Positions 1 through 5,241 of a DNA stretch of 6,168 bases are shown piece after piece. The position numbers were made by a program, and so were the translations under genes. Below the pieces are notes generated by a model. That model was not told the origin of the DNA and searched no databases. It saw only the letters and a program-made list of their open reading frames with translations. Every line of letters starts with the position of its first letter. The first letter of the stretch is position 1. The stretch comes from Aalborgiella sp043740415 (GTDB lineage: Bacteria > Pseudomonadota > Gammaproteobacteria > Burkholderiales > Burkholderiaceae_C): the NCBI GenBank assembly GCA_043740415.1, contig JAYUCJ010000300.1, positions 1 through 6,168 on the forward strand. Reading direction: 5' to 3'.

Positions 1-1829
1 GGGTCGACGACGGCATGTGCGTTGACAGCAGGTGCTGCGGGTAATGTGATTTCGTTCGCGCCGGTGATGATGACAGGCTCAATTTCCTCAATAACTGGCG
101 TGGCTGTTTCTGCAGCAGGTGCTTCTTTCTCCATAACCGGTTCGTTGGTGGTTTCATTGAAGAAAGATTTCTCACCAAAATGCTCATCCAACAAAGCATC
201 GTCTTCAGCTTGTTCAGCCGCATTGCGTTTTTTCCGCTTGTTGTTGGCATACAAACCACCCGCTAAAAGCGCTATGAGCAAGCCGCCGGCAGCCGGTAGT
301 ACAACTGGGTCATTCATCAAAAAGTCCAGTGCACTTGGCTCAGCCACAGGGGCGACCACTACGGGTGCTTTGGCCACCACAGGTGGTTTAGGCGCTGGGG
401 GTGTCGCAGGTGCCGATGGCGCTGCAGGCGCGGCGGGCACGGCTGCTGCAGCAACTGCAGCGTTAGGTGCAGCTGGAGCTGCTGGTTTTTCAGGCGTCGC
501 AGCTACGACAGCGGCGATTGCAGGCGCTACAGGCACAGCAACTGTTGCAGGCGGCACTGCCGCTTTTGGGGTGGTTGCAGATACCACTGGCGCTGCTGGC
601 GCAACGGGCGTCGCACTGGCAATCTTGTTCAAGTCTTTGATATTCTTCGCTAGCTCTGCGCTACGAGCCGCATCGTCTTTGGCTTGGCGCTCTTTGGCAA
701 TTTTTTCTAAATTCTCTTTTGCGGCAGCGGCTGATTTATCGCCAGCAGTCAAGCCACCTTTTGAGAGTGTGAGTTTGTCTGGCGTCACAGCCGCTGCTTT
801 TTGATCATCAACTTTCGCTTCAATTTTGCCGCTGGCAGCGCGATCAGTCGTTTTAGAAGCTAAAGCGGGGGCGCTTTCAGCGAGTTTGCGCCGGAAGTTG
901 TTGAAGTCTTTGCTTTGGGCAACTAAACTTTGTCGCGCTTCGTTGGCCGATATGGCAGCCGCTTGCGCCTCCGTGGGCAAATCTAAAATCGCACCGGCTT
1001 TTAAGCGGTTGATGTTGTTGCTTGTAAAAGCTTGCGGGTTACCGCGTAGCATGGCAGCCAGCATTTGATCCAGCGATACATTGGCTGGCAAGTTGTTGCC
1101 GGCAATTTTTCCAGCAGTGTCGCCATTGCTCACTTTGACTTGCGCACCTGAATTTGTCGTCGGTGCTTTTGCGGCTGCTGCACTGGGTTTTGCTGCCACT
1201 GCTGCTTTGGGCATGGCGACTGGTGCCGCTACCGACGCAGAAGCTACTGGCGCAGGGGAAGGTGCAGGCGCTTGTACTGGGGCTTGAACAGGTGCGGCAG
1301 CTTGCGGTGCTGGCGTGGGTACTGGCGCAGGTAAAGTTGCGATGGGCGCACTGATTGCAGCTTCACTCTGTTTTGCAGCCGGTGGATCCAGCAAGAGCGT
1401 GTAATTGCGCACGATACGACCGGTTGACCAGTTGGCGTTGACCACCAAGTTTAGAAACGGGTCAGTGACTATTTTGTCACTACGAATGAGCAATTGAGCG
1501 CTGCCATTCTCGCGGCGTGTTAAAGTTATTTGAGCATTGCTCAAAGCAGGGTTGTATTCTATGCCTGCGATTCTGAAAGCTTCTGGTGAGGCAAGCGTGG
1601 CTTTCAGGCTGGCCATTTCTTCCGCATTGATGTCAGGAATCTCAATACTTGCAACCAAGGGCTCGCCTAGATTAGACATTGCGGTGATGCGACCCAGCGC
1701 GAGTGCATTTGCATCGACATGCGCCACGCTCAACAACGCGCCCATGGCGGCAGCCAGTGCGGTTAAGCGCCACGTCTTACTCGGTGTTTGCAAGTGAGCA
1801 GGTGAGATTGAGTTCAATTTGGTGTGCAT
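1..1829 (-). CDS. fimV: FimV/HubP-type polar pilus-assembly protein, N-terminal 609 residues (3' end outside window)
   Basis: Inner-membrane, peptidoglycan-binding protein of the FimV/HubP family, which organises type IV pilus and polar functions. I translated the minus strand by hand and found an open frame from ATG at 1829 to the window edge. Residues about 20-42 form a hydrophobic signal-like segment. Residues 43-150 match the conserved FimV N-terminal domain (LALGRITAMSNLGEPLVASI, then a segment ending in NYTLLLDPP). A Pro/Ala linker covers about 160-225. A LysM-like domain lies at about 230-286 (VKVSNGDTAGKIAGNN, ending AGAILDLPT). A charged Ala/Lys-rich probable coiled coil spans about 290-405, followed by a very Pro/Ala-rich stretch (about 408-497). 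One transmembrane helix lies at about 508-528, followed by KRKKR and an acidic cytoplasmic part. The TPR-containing C-terminal end is not in the window. An in-frame ATG 14 codons upstream (1871) is possible. Neither start has a strong Shine-Dalgarno. The position beside asd is common in Burkholderiales. Confidence 0.93.
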   Translation of the reverse strand, partial: MHTKLNSISPAHLQTPSKTWRLTALAAAMGALLSVAHVDANALALGRITAMSNLGEPLVASIEIPDINAEEMASLKATLASPEAFRIAGIEYNPALSNAQITLTRRENGSAQLLIRSDKIVTDPFLNLVVNANWSTGRIVRNYTLLLDPPAAKQSEAAISAPIATLPAPVPTPAPQAAAPVQAPVQAPAPSPAPVASASVAAPVAMPKAAVAAKPSAAAAKAPTTNSGAQVKVSNGDTAGKIAGNNLPANVSLDQMLAAMLRGNPQAFTSNNINRLKAGAILDLPTEAQAAAISANEARQSLVAQSKDFNNFRRKLAESAPALASKTTDRAASGKIEAKVDDQKAAAVTPDKLTLSKGGLTAGDKSAAAAKENLEKIAKERQAKDDAARSAELAKNIKDLNKIASATPVAPAAPVVSATTPKAAVPPATVAVPVAPAIAAVVAATPEKPAAPAAPNAAVAAAAVPAAPAAPSAPATPPAPKPPVVAKAPVVVAPVAEPSALDFLMNDPVVLPAAGGLLIALLAGGLYANNKRKKRNAAEQAEDDALLDEHFGEKSFFNETTNEPVMEKEAPAAETATPVIEEIEPVIITGANEITLPAAPAVNAHAVVD

Positions 1830-2034
1830 TTGCGTCTTATTTTCGTATTCTGTGAAGGACCGGCAGTTCATTGACGCAGACAAAAAAATGTATGATTTTA
1901 AAATTAAATTAATTAAATATCATCGTACATCAATGGCTTACGTCAAAAAGCTAAGTCAATTTCTATATTGTGACTTGTACGGTACGACTTGACTTGCAAA
2001 CATAGAGACATTCACAGTTTTAACCAAGTGACTG
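1830..2034. other. AT-rich gap upstream of fimV
   Basis: No gene is supported here. The part nearest fimV (about 1887-1930) is strongly AT-rich, with runs of A/T such as attaaattaattaaat, and is the natural place for a fimV promoter. A TTGACG hexamer exists on the minus strand, but I see no good TATAAT partner at 16-18 bases, so I do not place a promoter. A short inverted repeat ACAGT/ACTGT lies around 2014-2036. GACTTG is repeated near 1971-1996 with no recognised meaning. A 22-codon minus-strand reading frame starting ATGTCTCTATG has no ribosome site and was not called. Confidence 0.5.
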
Positions 2035-2088
2035 TTGTGAGCAAGCAACTAATTGAAGCGTCTTGGCGCTCTTAGCTGTTGCTCACAA
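2035..2088 (-). repeat. Long stem-loop just downstream of asd
   Basis: An inverted repeat of about 22 base pairs lies 13 bases beyond the asd stop codon. The outer arms TTGTGAGCAA and TTGCTCACAA pair perfectly over 10 bp. After a one-base bulge, CAGCTAA pairs with TTAGTTG (one G-U). After a three-base bulge, an inner GAGCG pairs with CGCTT (one G-U) around the loop CCAAGA. No T-tract follows on either strand, so it is not a standard Rho-independent terminator. It could protect the asd mRNA 3' end, act with Rho, or be a repeat element. The structure is seen in the sequence; the role is inference. Confidence 0.6.
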
Positions 2089-2101
2089 GGATTGTGCGAC
2101 T

Positions 2102-3280
2102 TTAGTCTTCAATCAAAATCCGCAGCATACGGCGCAATGGTTCTGCAGCACCCCACAGCAGCTGGTCACCAATCGTGAACGCGCCCACATACTCAGGCCC
2201 CATCGCCAGCTTGCGCACACGTCCGACCGGAATGGTCATGGTGCCGGTCACTTGCACCGGTGTCAACTCGCGCAAAGTGGCTTCTTTGGTGTTGGGCACG
2301 ACTTTGACCCACTCGTTGTCCGCCGCCATCAACGCTTCCAGGTCGGCCAATGGCACGTCTTTTTTCAGCTTGAAAGTCAATGCCTGGCTGTGGCAGCGCA
2401 TCGCGCCGATACGTACGCAGAAGCCGTCGACTGGAACTTCTTTGGTGCCAAACATCGCACCCTGGCCCAAAATTTTGTTGGTTTCGACGCCGCCTTTCCA
2501 CTCTTCCTTGGACATGCCCCAGCTGGCGTCGGTCTGCAGTTTGCCGATGCCCAGGTCGGCGTCGATCCACGGAATCAAGCTGCCACCCAAAGGCGCACCA
2601 AAGTTGGCGGTCTCGGAAGCAGTCAGCGATTGTTGTTTCGCCAGCACTTTGCGGTCGATTTCGAGAATCGCCGATTTTGGGTCGTCCAAGAGCGAGCGAA
2701 CTTCGTCATTCAGCGTGCCAAACTGCGTCAACAGCTCGCGCATGTGCTGCGCACCGCCGCCGGAGGCTGCCTGGTAGGTCATGGTGGTCATCCACTCGAC
2801 CAAACCCGCTTTGTACAGCGCGCCCACGCCCATCAACATACAGCTCACGGTGCAATTGCCGCCCACCCAGTTTTTTAAGCCCCCATTTTTCGTATTAACG
2901 AGCGCGTTTTTGATGACATGCAAGTTCACCGGGTCGAGCACGATGATCGCATCGTCCTTCATCCGCAGGGTTGACGCTGCATCAATCCAGTGCCCGGTCC
3001 AGCCCGCTTCGCGCAGTTTCGGGAAAACCTCAGAGGTGTAATCGCCACCTTGGGCGGTCAAAATGATGTCGCACTTTTTCAAAGCTTCAATGTCAAAAGC
3101 GTCTCTCAAAGTGGTTTCGTTTTTGGCGTAAGCCGGGGCTTTGCCGCCCGCGTTGGAGGTGGAGAAAAACACCGGCTCTATGAGCGCAAAATCGCCCTCA
3201 GCCTGCATGCGGTCAAGCAGCACCGAGCCGACCATGCCACGCCAGCCTACGAGCCCTACGAGGTTACCTACTTTTTTCAT
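2102..3280 (-). CDS. asd: Aspartate-semialdehyde dehydrogenase
   Basis: Cytoplasmic NADPH-dependent enzyme that reduces aspartyl-4-phosphate to aspartate semialdehyde, the branch point to lysine/diaminopimelate, threonine, isoleucine and methionine. The 392-residue product is of the E. coli (proteobacterial) type, somewhat longer than the roughly 370 residues usual for that group. The nucleotide-binding loop GLVGWRGMVGSVL is at 9-21. The catalytic cysteine is Cys143 in GGNCTVS. The active-site histidine is His297 in IGAMRCHSQALT. GGGAQHMRELL lies at 174-184, and the family-typical end LRRMLR is present. The ATG start is supported by GAAAGG (3290-3295), nine bases upstream, and by the immediate Rossmann motif. 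About 185 bases upstream is a TATAAT box followed by a threonine-rich leader frame and a strong stem-loop. This suggests asd is transcribed separately from leuB and is under attenuation-like control. The enzyme assignment is firm. Confidence 0.98.
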   Translation of the reverse strand: MKKVGNLVGLVGWRGMVGSVLLDRMQAEGDFALIEPVFFSTSNAGGKAPAYAKNETTLRDAFDIEALKKCDIILTAQGGDYTSEVFPKLREAGWTGHWIDAASTLRMKDDAIIVLDPVNLHVIKNALVNTKNGGLKNWVGGNCTVSCMLMGVGALYKAGLVEWMTTMTYQAASGGGAQHMRELLTQFGTLNDEVRSLLDDPKSAILEIDRKVLAKQQSLTASETANFGAPLGGSLIPWIDADLGIGKLQTDASWGMSKEEWKGGVETNKILGQGAMFGTKEVPVDGFCVRIGAMRCHSQALTFKLKKDVPLADLEALMAADNEWVKVVPNTKEATLRELTPVQVTGTMTIPVGRVRKLAMGPEYVGAFTIGDQLLWGAAEPLRRMLRILIED

Positions 3281-3289
3281 TTTTAAGCG

Positions 3290-3295
3290 CCTTTC
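3290..3295 (-). promoter_or_regulatory. asd ribosome binding site
   Basis: GAAAGG on the minus strand sits nine bases before the asd ATG. The overlapping GGCGC (3287-3291) is complementary to GCGCC in the loop of the upstream stem-loop (3344-3348). A loop-to-ribosome-site contact is therefore possible, though five base pairs could occur by chance. Confidence 0.7.
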
Positions 3296-3312
3296 AAATT
3301 AATCAGTCTTGA

Positions 3313-3368
3313 CTAATCCCCCGGCTCGTCTAGCTCCGGGGTGGGCGCGACGAACCGGGCTGGATTAG
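3313..3368 (-). promoter_or_regulatory. Candidate attenuator stem-loop in the asd leader
   Basis: On the minus strand, arm 1 (3368-3349, starting CTAATCC and ending TTCGTC) pairs with arm 3 (3330-3313, starting GACGAG and ending GGATTAG). This gives 18 bp, including one G-U, interrupted only by a two-base AG bulge, with an 18-base loop. Part of the loop (arm 2, CCCCGG, 3341-3336) can instead pair with CCGGGG inside arm 3 (3324-3319), giving a mutually exclusive 6-bp GC hairpin. The 3' end of arm 3 (ATTAGTC, extending to 3311) can also pair with the GACTGAT that follows two bases later. The stop codon of the threonine-rich leader frame lies in arm 1, so a ribosome near the end of that frame would disturb the long stem. 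No U-run follows, so a standard intrinsic terminator is not visible. The pairing is seen directly; its regulatory use is inferred. Confidence 0.68.
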
Positions 3369-3466
3369 CCTTTAATGGTCGTCGTTTTGGTGGAAGTCTT
3401 GAACGCGCAAACATCCACAGCGCAAGTGGCTTGGATGGTTGTTGTGGAGGTCACAGGGACGTTCAT
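3365..3466 (-). CDS. Threonine-rich leader peptide upstream of asd (candidate attenuator peptide)
   Basis: A 33-codon frame runs from ATG (3466-3464) to TAA (3367-3365), ending 84 bases before asd. It has ten threonine codons: residues 6, 8, 9, 10, 14, 24, 26, 28, 29 and 30. There are also isoleucine at 11 and 31 and lysine at 23, 27 and 32. Two related clusters stand out: TSTTTI (6-11) and TSTKTTTI (24-31). This composition resembles the thrL leader peptide of E. coli, which has 8 Thr and 4 Ile in 21 residues. It fits a sensor for threonine (possibly also Lys and Ile), the end products of the Asd pathway. There is no Shine-Dalgarno. The ATG lies exactly 7 bases after a TATAAT box, so the mRNA may begin with this AUG (leaderless). 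The stop codon is embedded in arm 1 of the 18-bp stem-loop, and the third Thr of the last cluster ends 8 bases before that arm. The frame and composition are seen; expression and function are inferred. Confidence 0.72.
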   Translation of the reverse strand: MNVPVTSTTTIQATCAVDVCAFKTSTKTTTIKG

Positions 3467-3473
3467 GGAATTG

Positions 3474-3502
3474 ATTATAGCTTAGCGTGTACTAAGATTT
3501 CA
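3474..3502 (-). promoter_or_regulatory. Putative sigma-70 promoter for the asd leader
   Basis: A perfect -10 box TATAAT (3479-3474, in the context GCTATAAT) has a weak -35 match TGAAAT (3502-3497) at a 17-base spacing. The expected transcription start is about position 3466, the A of the leader-peptide ATG, giving an asd leader of about 186 bases. The -35 region overlaps the last codons of the upstream DUF3592-like gene. The -10 is convincing; the weak -35 keeps this at moderate confidence. Confidence 0.62.
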
Positions 3503-3872
3503 GGCTTTCATATATCAAGAAGCCCAGCGGGGTGACCCAAACTACTAGCGAAACTAAAAAATTCAGCAAATTCGCTGGGAGATGTACTTTTTCGCTATTT
3601 CCAGGATGCACTTTGATTAGGATGCTTTTCCCAGTCGGAAAACTGCTTTCGACTGGGTCGTTCATGCCTAGAGCGAGCTGCAAGATTTGATTTTTATACG
3701 CGCCATCAAGTGCTAATAGACGTAAAGTACCTGCTTCATTTGCTTGAACTATGGCATTTGTAGTTGGCCAACCTTTCCAAAGACACCAATTGTGCCAAGT
3801 CAAAATACCGCCAAACAGCAGAAACAATGCGCAAGCAGCGAGCAAAAAAACGAGTTGAAAATAGGTATTCAA
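3492..3872 (-). CDS. Small two-TM membrane protein, DUF3592-like
   Basis: A 126-residue protein with no known reaction. One hydrophobic helix lies at about 5-26 (FQLVFLLAACALFLLFGG), and a second near the C-terminus at about 102-121 (LLNFLVSLVVWVTPLGFLIY). Between them is a soluble part of about 75 residues. W35-P-T-T-N-A-I-V after the first helix, and G81-K-S-I-L-I-K-V-H-P-G-N before the second, resemble DUF3592 proteins. In that family a 'W..T.A.V' segment and a 'G..V.V.Y.P.nP' strand sit between two helices. The only in-frame start before the first helix is TTG at 3872, because an in-frame stop lies 21 bases upstream and no Shine-Dalgarno is visible. GC is about 43% over 3541-3840 (hand count), clearly below leuB and asd. 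It sits between leuB and asd, with a 52-base repeat immediately upstream. It could be a recent insertion, or a gene whose original 5' end was replaced by the repeat. Confidence 0.68.
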   Translation of the reverse strand: MNTYFQLVFLLAACALFLLFGGILTWHNWCLWKGWPTTNAIVQANEAGTLRLLALDGAYKNQILQLALGMNDPVESSFPTGKSILIKVHPGNSEKVHLPANLLNFLVSLVVWVTPLGFLIYESLKS

Positions 3873-3892
3873 ATGGAATTTTTGTAAATTTT

Positions 3893-3920
3893 ACTATATA
3901 TAAAATAGCTACTCAGGCAA
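3893..3920 (-). promoter_or_regulatory. Possible promoter for the DUF3592-like gene, partly inside a repeat
   Basis: On the minus strand TTGCCT (3920-3915, inside the 52-base repeat) and TATAGT (3898-3893, just outside it) are separated by 16 bases. Start of transcription would be near 3886, about 14 bases before the TTG start. The hexamers match consensus 4/6 and 5/6. The surroundings are AT-rich, so chance matches are likely and confidence is low. Confidence 0.28.
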
Positions 3921-3956
3921 TAAATACGCCGGCTACAGCCAAAAATAGCCTCTAAA
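3905..3956 (+). repeat. 52-base intergenic repeat, copy B (after leuB)
   Basis: Matches copy A (5172-5223) at 45 of 52 positions without gaps. The longest shared block is the 21 bases beginning aggcaataaatacgccgg. Its end touches the leuB stop codon. In this copy the terminal inverted repeat has become GGCTA/TAGCC, whereas copy A has TAGAGGC/GCCTCTA. The style (atagct-gct start, gctagaggc-like end) recalls small repeats scattered through Comamonadaceae intergenic regions. That comparison is from memory and unverified. Confidence 0.8.
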
Positions 3957-5039
3957 TCAACCCAAAGCCTTCAAAACCGCATCCCCCATCTGAACCGTGC
4001 TGACTTTCGTCGTCCCTGCACTGTAAATATCCGGCGTCCGCAGCCCTTGCGCCAAGACGGATTTGACGGCGGTTTCTATGCGATCCGCAGCCGCAGCTTG
4101 GTTCAAAGAGAAGCGCAGCATCATCGCCGCGCTCAAAATCGTGGCCAGCGGGTTGGCGATGCCTTTGCCGGCGATGTCTGGGGCGCTGCCGTGGCTCGGT
4201 TCATACAAACCTTGCTTTTTGTCGTTCAAACTGGCAGACGGCAGCATGCCGATAGAGCCTGTCAACATGGCTGCTGCATCACTCAAAATGTCGCCAAACA
4301 TATTCCCGGTGACGACCACGTCGAATTTCTTGGGCGCTTTGACCAGCTGCATGGCGGCGTTGTCCACGTACATGTGGTCCAAAGCGACTTCGGGGTATTG
4401 CTTGCCTACCTCAGAAACCACGTCTTTCCAAAACTGAAAAGTCTCTAAAACATTCGCTTTGTCCACGCTGGTAACCCGTTTATCGCGTTTCATGGCGGCC
4501 TGGAAGGCGACGTGGGCGATGCGTTCGATCTCTGGGCGGCTGTAGCGCATGGTGTCGAAGGCTTCTTCAGCGCCGGGGAAGTGGCCATCGGTGGCGACGC
4601 GGCGGCCACGGGGCTGGCCGAAGTAGATGTCGCCGGTCAGTTCGCGGATGATCAAAATATCGAGACCTGCGACCAGTTCCGGCTTCAGGCTGGAGGCATC
4701 GACTAGCTCTTTGTAGCAAATCGCCGGGCGGAAGTTGGCAAACAAACCCATGTTTTTGCGAAGTCCTAAAATCGCCTGCTCAGGACGCAAAGGGCGATCT
4801 AAGGTGTCGTATTTCCAGTCGCCCACCGCGCCAAACAGCACCGCGTCGGAATCCATCGCCAGTTTCAAGGTGGCAGGTGGCAGTGGGTGGCCGTGCGCCT
4901 CAAAAGCCGCGCCGCCGACGAGGGCGGATTCCATCTCCATTTTCAGGCTGAATTCTTTGTCGATGACCCTCAAGACTTTGACAGCTTCTGCGACGATTTC
5001 TGTACCAATGCCGTCACCGGGGAGGATTGCGATTTTCAT
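3957..5039 (-). CDS. leuB: 3-isopropylmalate dehydrogenase
   Basis: Cytoplasmic NAD-dependent enzyme that oxidises and decarboxylates 3-isopropylmalate to 2-oxoisocaproate, the third leucine-specific step, with Mg2+ or Mn2+. At 360 residues it has the full length for the family. Recognisable features are the N-terminal ILPGDGIG (5-12); substrate-binding Arg94, Arg104 and Arg132 (in RELTGDIYFG) with Tyr139; Lys194 in SVDKANVLET; and Asp226 in YVDNAAMQL. The metal-binding Asp250 and Asp254 lie in the signature NMFGDILSDAAAMLTGSIG, and the NAD-binding loop HGSAPDIAGKGIANP is at 283-297. The start ATG is preceded by GTGAG about seven bases upstream. It is separated from leuD by about 200 bases holding two repeat elements. 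It stops with TGA directly against another repeat copy. It is probably co-transcribed with leuC and leuD; I see no clear promoter in the gap. Confidence 0.98.
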   Translation of the reverse strand: MKIAILPGDGIGTEIVAEAVKVLRVIDKEFSLKMEMESALVGGAAFEAHGHPLPPATLKLAMDSDAVLFGAVGDWKYDTLDRPLRPEQAILGLRKNMGLFANFRPAICYKELVDASSLKPELVAGLDILIIRELTGDIYFGQPRGRRVATDGHFPGAEEAFDTMRYSRPEIERIAHVAFQAAMKRDKRVTSVDKANVLETFQFWKDVVSEVGKQYPEVALDHMYVDNAAMQLVKAPKKFDVVVTGNMFGDILSDAAAMLTGSIGMLPSASLNDKKQGLYEPSHGSAPDIAGKGIANPLATILSAAMMLRFSLNQAAAADRIETAVKSVLAQGLRTPDIYSAGTTKVSTVQMGDAVLKALG

Positions 5040-5076
5040 AATGTGCTCACTTTAACCAAAAATATTATTCATGAAT

Positions 5077-5145
5077 CCGTTCGCATTGAGCTTGTCGAAA
5101 TGTTTCTCAATTCACGCAAGGCTTCGACAGGCTCAGCCCGAACGG
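5077..5145. repeat. REP-like inverted repeat in the leuD-leuB gap
   Basis: Arm 1 (5077-5102) and arm 2 (5120-5145) are imperfect inverted copies. Shared paired blocks are CCGTTCG/CGAACGG, TGAGC/GCTCA and TGTCGAA/TTCGACA, around a 17-base loop. The core 'GTTCG..TGAGC.TGTCGAA' is a pattern I know as a very common dispersed palindrome in proteobacterial genomes, often as two facing arms like these. A perfect 10-bp palindrome ATTCATGAAT (5067-5076) sits at its edge. In the leu transcript it would fold into a long hairpin that may affect relative leuD and leuB mRNA levels. That effect is inference. Confidence 0.8.
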
Positions 5146-5171
5146 GTAGGGTTTTATTTGCTATTATTTAC

Positions 5172-5223
5172 ATAGCTGCTTAGGCAATAAATACGCCGGC
5201 TAGAGGCTAAAAATGCCTCTAAA
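5172..5223 (+). repeat. 52-base intergenic repeat, copy A (after leuD)
   Basis: Same orientation as copy B (3905-3956), 45/52 identical, 18 bases beyond the leuD stop. This copy holds a perfect 7-bp stem TAGAGGC/GCCTCTA (5201-5207 and 5215-5221) around TAAAAAT, and a GCCGGC palindrome. No T-run follows the stem on the minus strand, so it is not a standard terminator for leuD. Together with the REP-like element it fills most of the leuD-leuB gap. Confidence 0.8.
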
Positions 5224-5241
5224 ATGATGTTTTAGGTATTT

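Noticed and set aside
22..804. Long plus-strand reading frame rich in Ala, Gly and Thr
   Set aside because: It is the complement of the Pro/Ala-rich part of fimV. The repetitive GCN/CCN codons keep the opposite frame open, and the minus-strand frame has recognisable FimV domains.
1924..2002. 22-codon minus-strand frame (MSLCLQ...) between asd and fimV as a second leader peptide
   Set aside because: No residue bias, no Shine-Dalgarno and no stem-loop after it. A frame this short in AT-rich DNA is expected by chance.
2063..2898. Several plus-strand frames opposite asd
   Set aside because: Asd is certain on the minus strand, with catalytic Cys and His motifs. The opposite frames show no domain pattern and have no plausible ribosome sites.
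3313..3368. Calling the asd leader stem a Rho-independent terminator
   Set aside because: The stem is strong, but the following bases (TCAAGACTGATTAATTT) contain no U-tract, so only a candidate regulatory structure is reported.
3341..3535. Plus-strand 64-codon frame opposite the asd leader
   Set aside because: No recognisable motif or ribosome site. It is an antisense shadow of the leader region, and the minus strand has a promoter, a Thr-rich frame and structure consistent with asd control.
5067..5076. ATTCATGAAT palindrome as a regulator operator
   Set aside because: A single 10-bp palindrome at the edge of a repeat element, with no promoter next to it, is not enough to call a binding site.
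5172..5223. Calling the 52-base repeat a leuD terminator
   Set aside because: The 7-bp stem is followed on the minus strand by GCCGGCG and not by T residues, and leuB is probably on the same transcript.
3905..5223. Repeats considered as a CRISPR array or insertion-sequence ends
   Set aside because: Only two copies more than 1.2 kb apart, with a complete leuB gene between them and no cas or transposase gene in the window.
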